Shown: in pieces, positions 62,641 to 64,000 of the stretch
Position numbering within the stretch: the first letter of the stretch is position 1
Layout of the letters: the number at the start of each line of letters is the position of its first letter
From: Alkalihalobacillus sp. BA299
GTDB taxonomy: Bacteria > Bacillota > Bacilli > Bacillales > Bacillaceae_F
Direction: 5' to 3'
Assembly (NCBI RefSeq): GCF_017745675.1
Contig: NZ_JAFLJM010000001.1
Coordinates: forward strand, 186,001-250,000
Length of the DNA: 64,000 nt
The notes under the pieces: generated by a model
What the model was told of the DNA's origin: nothing
What the model saw: only the letters and a program-made list of their open reading frames with translations
The model's database searches: none
Translations under genes and position numbers: made by a program

Positions 62641-62675
62641 GGGACGTCTGTCCCTTCATAGTGGGGGACAGACCC
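62641..62675. repeat. REP-like hairpin with GGGACAG core
   Basis: TCTGTCCC (62647-62654) pairs with GGGGACAGA (62664-62672); the outer GGG/CCC also pair. It belongs with the copies near 462, 22598 and 37030. A GC-richer stretch (62550-62600) lies just before it. There is no gene from 62476 to here. Confidence 0.55.
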
Positions 62676-62756
62676 TACTTCTGAAGAGGAAAGGAAACAA
62701 GCATTTTTAAGAGTAAATTAAGAAACTTGTGTGTTTAACTCGCTAGACCTCCTTTA

Positions 62757-62807
62757 TTTACATCAAAAAGACTCCTACCTAATTAGGGTGGAGTCTTTTT
62801 GATGTAA
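62757..62807. terminator. Very strong bidirectional hairpin
   Basis: A perfect 19-bp stem, TTTACATCAAAAAGACTCC with GGAGTCTTTTTGATGTAAA, encloses TACC-TAATTA-GGGT. Confidence 0.88.
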
Positions 62808-63109
62808 AAACTTTAGATATAATACTGAATTTTAATTTCATTAAATTTAGCTCGAGATAAAACTATGCTAAATAATTTAAATATCCTAAATCCTTTTATT
62901 GTAAATGTTATAATAGGAAATATTAGAATATTTTGTCTAAGTATAGGAGGGAAAATATATTGATGTTTGAACATTTTTAGTAATTCCTGCTCTTAGCAAT
63001 AAAATTAGTCCGGTAAAATCAGTTGATCTTTACTATTGAATATTATTTATATGATTAAATGATTATATCCTAGCTGTTTAGTATATATAATATTGAAAGT
63101 TTTATAGGG
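62808..63109. other. AT-rich interval without gene
   Basis: About 300 bases of AT-rich sequence. A perfect AGGAGGG site at 62946-62952 precedes only a five-codon frame (ATG 62963, MFEHF). This may be the scar of a deleted gene. The rest probably serves as promoter for the gene at 63110. Confidence 0.4.
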
Positions 63110-64000
63110 GTGTCTAAATATCTAAAATAAATTTATACAGAATTGATGAAGGAAATCATAGAGTTTTTTTTAATTATTTAGAAGAGAAACTAGTTTATAT
63201 TGAAAATAAAGAATTAGAAGATGAGGAAGGAGAAAAATATTCATTTTCATTATTTAAAATTAATGAAGAAGTAGATAAAGAAATTAGTTGGAATTGGATT
63301 TTAAATGAGTTCGAACAACCGTTGTTGTCAGTTAAATCACAACCAAGAGCAGTACTAGTAATTGAGTATGATGATCAAATGTATGCGGTGACATTTGGAA
63401 GTGCATTTTTCTTAGTAGATAAATATTGTGATAGAAATTTTGCATTCGAATTTGCTAGAAGAATGAAATATTTAGAGATTAAAACGACTACTTTATTATC
63501 ACCTAATATGCAAAGGAATAAGAATATTAGTACATATATAAATTACGAAAGCTTAGAGTTTGATAGTGGTGAGTCGTTTGCAAAATTAAAGGCAAAGTTA
63601 AATTTAGACGAGTACAATAATGCATTAATTGGGGAAACTGTCGAATTTGGAAACTCTATAAAATTCGATTTAAAAGTTTCAAATTTAGAAAATGTAAGCC
63701 GGCTAATAACATTTATAAAATTAATATTAAATCAAGATGAAATATATAAAATTCCCGTATTTAATAATGTGACAGACAAAGATCTCTTAGAACAACTAGA
63801 GACCAACTTATTTTCAAAGATTGAGGAAAATATTAATGCTATAACTATATCTGAGTTAGATATTATCGGAGTTTCAGAGATATTTAATAATCAAGATACA
63901 TTTTTTGAGCTTTGGCACGGTCATAAAAGAAAAGAAATAGAAAGTCTTAATTTTGCTGAGGTAGAAAGGTTCGCTGAAGAAAAAGAAATCGAATTATCTA
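63110..64000 (+). CDS. TIGR04141/DUF6119-like protein, partial, start disturbed
   Basis: An open frame of about 293 codons runs off the window. It resembles the TIGR04141 sporadically distributed family (DUF6119): SKINLYRIDEGNHRVFFNYL at the start, AVLVIEYDDQMYAVTFGSAF (about 80-99), ARRMKYLEIKTTTLLSPNMQ and LEFDSGESFAKLKAKLNLDE. Such proteins occur in mobile and defence-rich regions and have no proven function. GTG 63110 has a ribosome binding site AGGGG but reads into a stop. The eight bases TCTAAATA (63113-63120) are followed by TCTAAAAT. Removing one copy would put GTG in frame with SKINLY. As written the frame lacks a normal start codon. Confidence 0.6.

Noticed and set aside
1-64000. 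tRNA, rRNA or CRISPR array
   Set aside because: No GTTCRA-type T-loop with a matching cloverleaf, no ribosomal RNA sequence and no regularly spaced repeats were seen on either strand.

Overview
The window reads as a low-GC, endospore-forming member of the Bacillaceae. The grounds are strong purine-rich ribosome binding sites with frequent TTG/GTG starts, a spore-coat transglutaminase (Tgl), a YjcZ-type sporulation peptide, the DUF1659/DUF2922 pair, a YkqA-type gamma-glutamylcyclotransferase and B. subtilis-like sdaAB/sdaAA. I saw no rRNA, tRNA or CRISPR array.

Region 1 (about 1-17 kb) is ordinary metabolic and sporulation sequence. It holds two Cof-type HAD phosphatases, then a regulator next to a catabolic operon: two DUF3100-type membrane proteins, L-serine dehydratase beta and alpha, and an AbgB-like M20 amidohydrolase. 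An XRE-cupin regulator, an esterase/extradiol dioxygenase/DoxX operon, sporulation genes, an MFS carrier and an ABC exporter with its TetR repressor follow. A 150-base cloverleaf of nested perfect hairpins lies between the regulator and the serine operon.

Region 2 (about 18-34 kb) is a transition zone with an SDR enzyme, a GNAT enzyme, an MFS carrier, an integrase remnant, several broken small genes, a SEC-C protein, a WYL regulator and a lipoprotein. The first nucleic-acid-targeting genes also appear here: a MazG-like pyrophosphohydrolase followed by an HNH nuclease, and a GmrSD-type DUF262/DUF1524 protein.

Region 3 (about 34-50 kb) is a defence island in decay. A NERD-UvrD helicase, a PLD-DEAD helicase and an McrB each carry a one-base frameshift, and McrB also carries a nonsense codon. 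Intact genes between them include a second MazG-like enzyme, a PD-(D/E)XK protein with a RAMA-like C-terminus, a DUF6946-like protein and McrC.

Region 4 (about 50-64 kb) is intact and is the most interesting part. It has a three-gene operon of a DrmA-like helicase, a DrmB-like DUF1998 protein and a 916-residue protein that ends in sigma-70 regions 2, 3 and 4. Convergent to it is a 5-methylcytosine methyltransferase with an N-terminal HTH, divergent from an McrB-like AAA+ subunit and a LlaJI-type nuclease. Together these three resemble a BsuMI/LlaJI restriction system. The window ends inside a TIGR04141/DUF6119-like gene.

Working model: DrmA/DrmB-like proteins (the DISARM core) act here with a dedicated sigma-like protein instead of the usual DrmC/DrmE partners. 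The neighbouring methyltransferase may mark self DNA for the LlaJI-type nuclease and perhaps for the DrmAB module as well. The functional links between these genes are inference from family membership and gene order.
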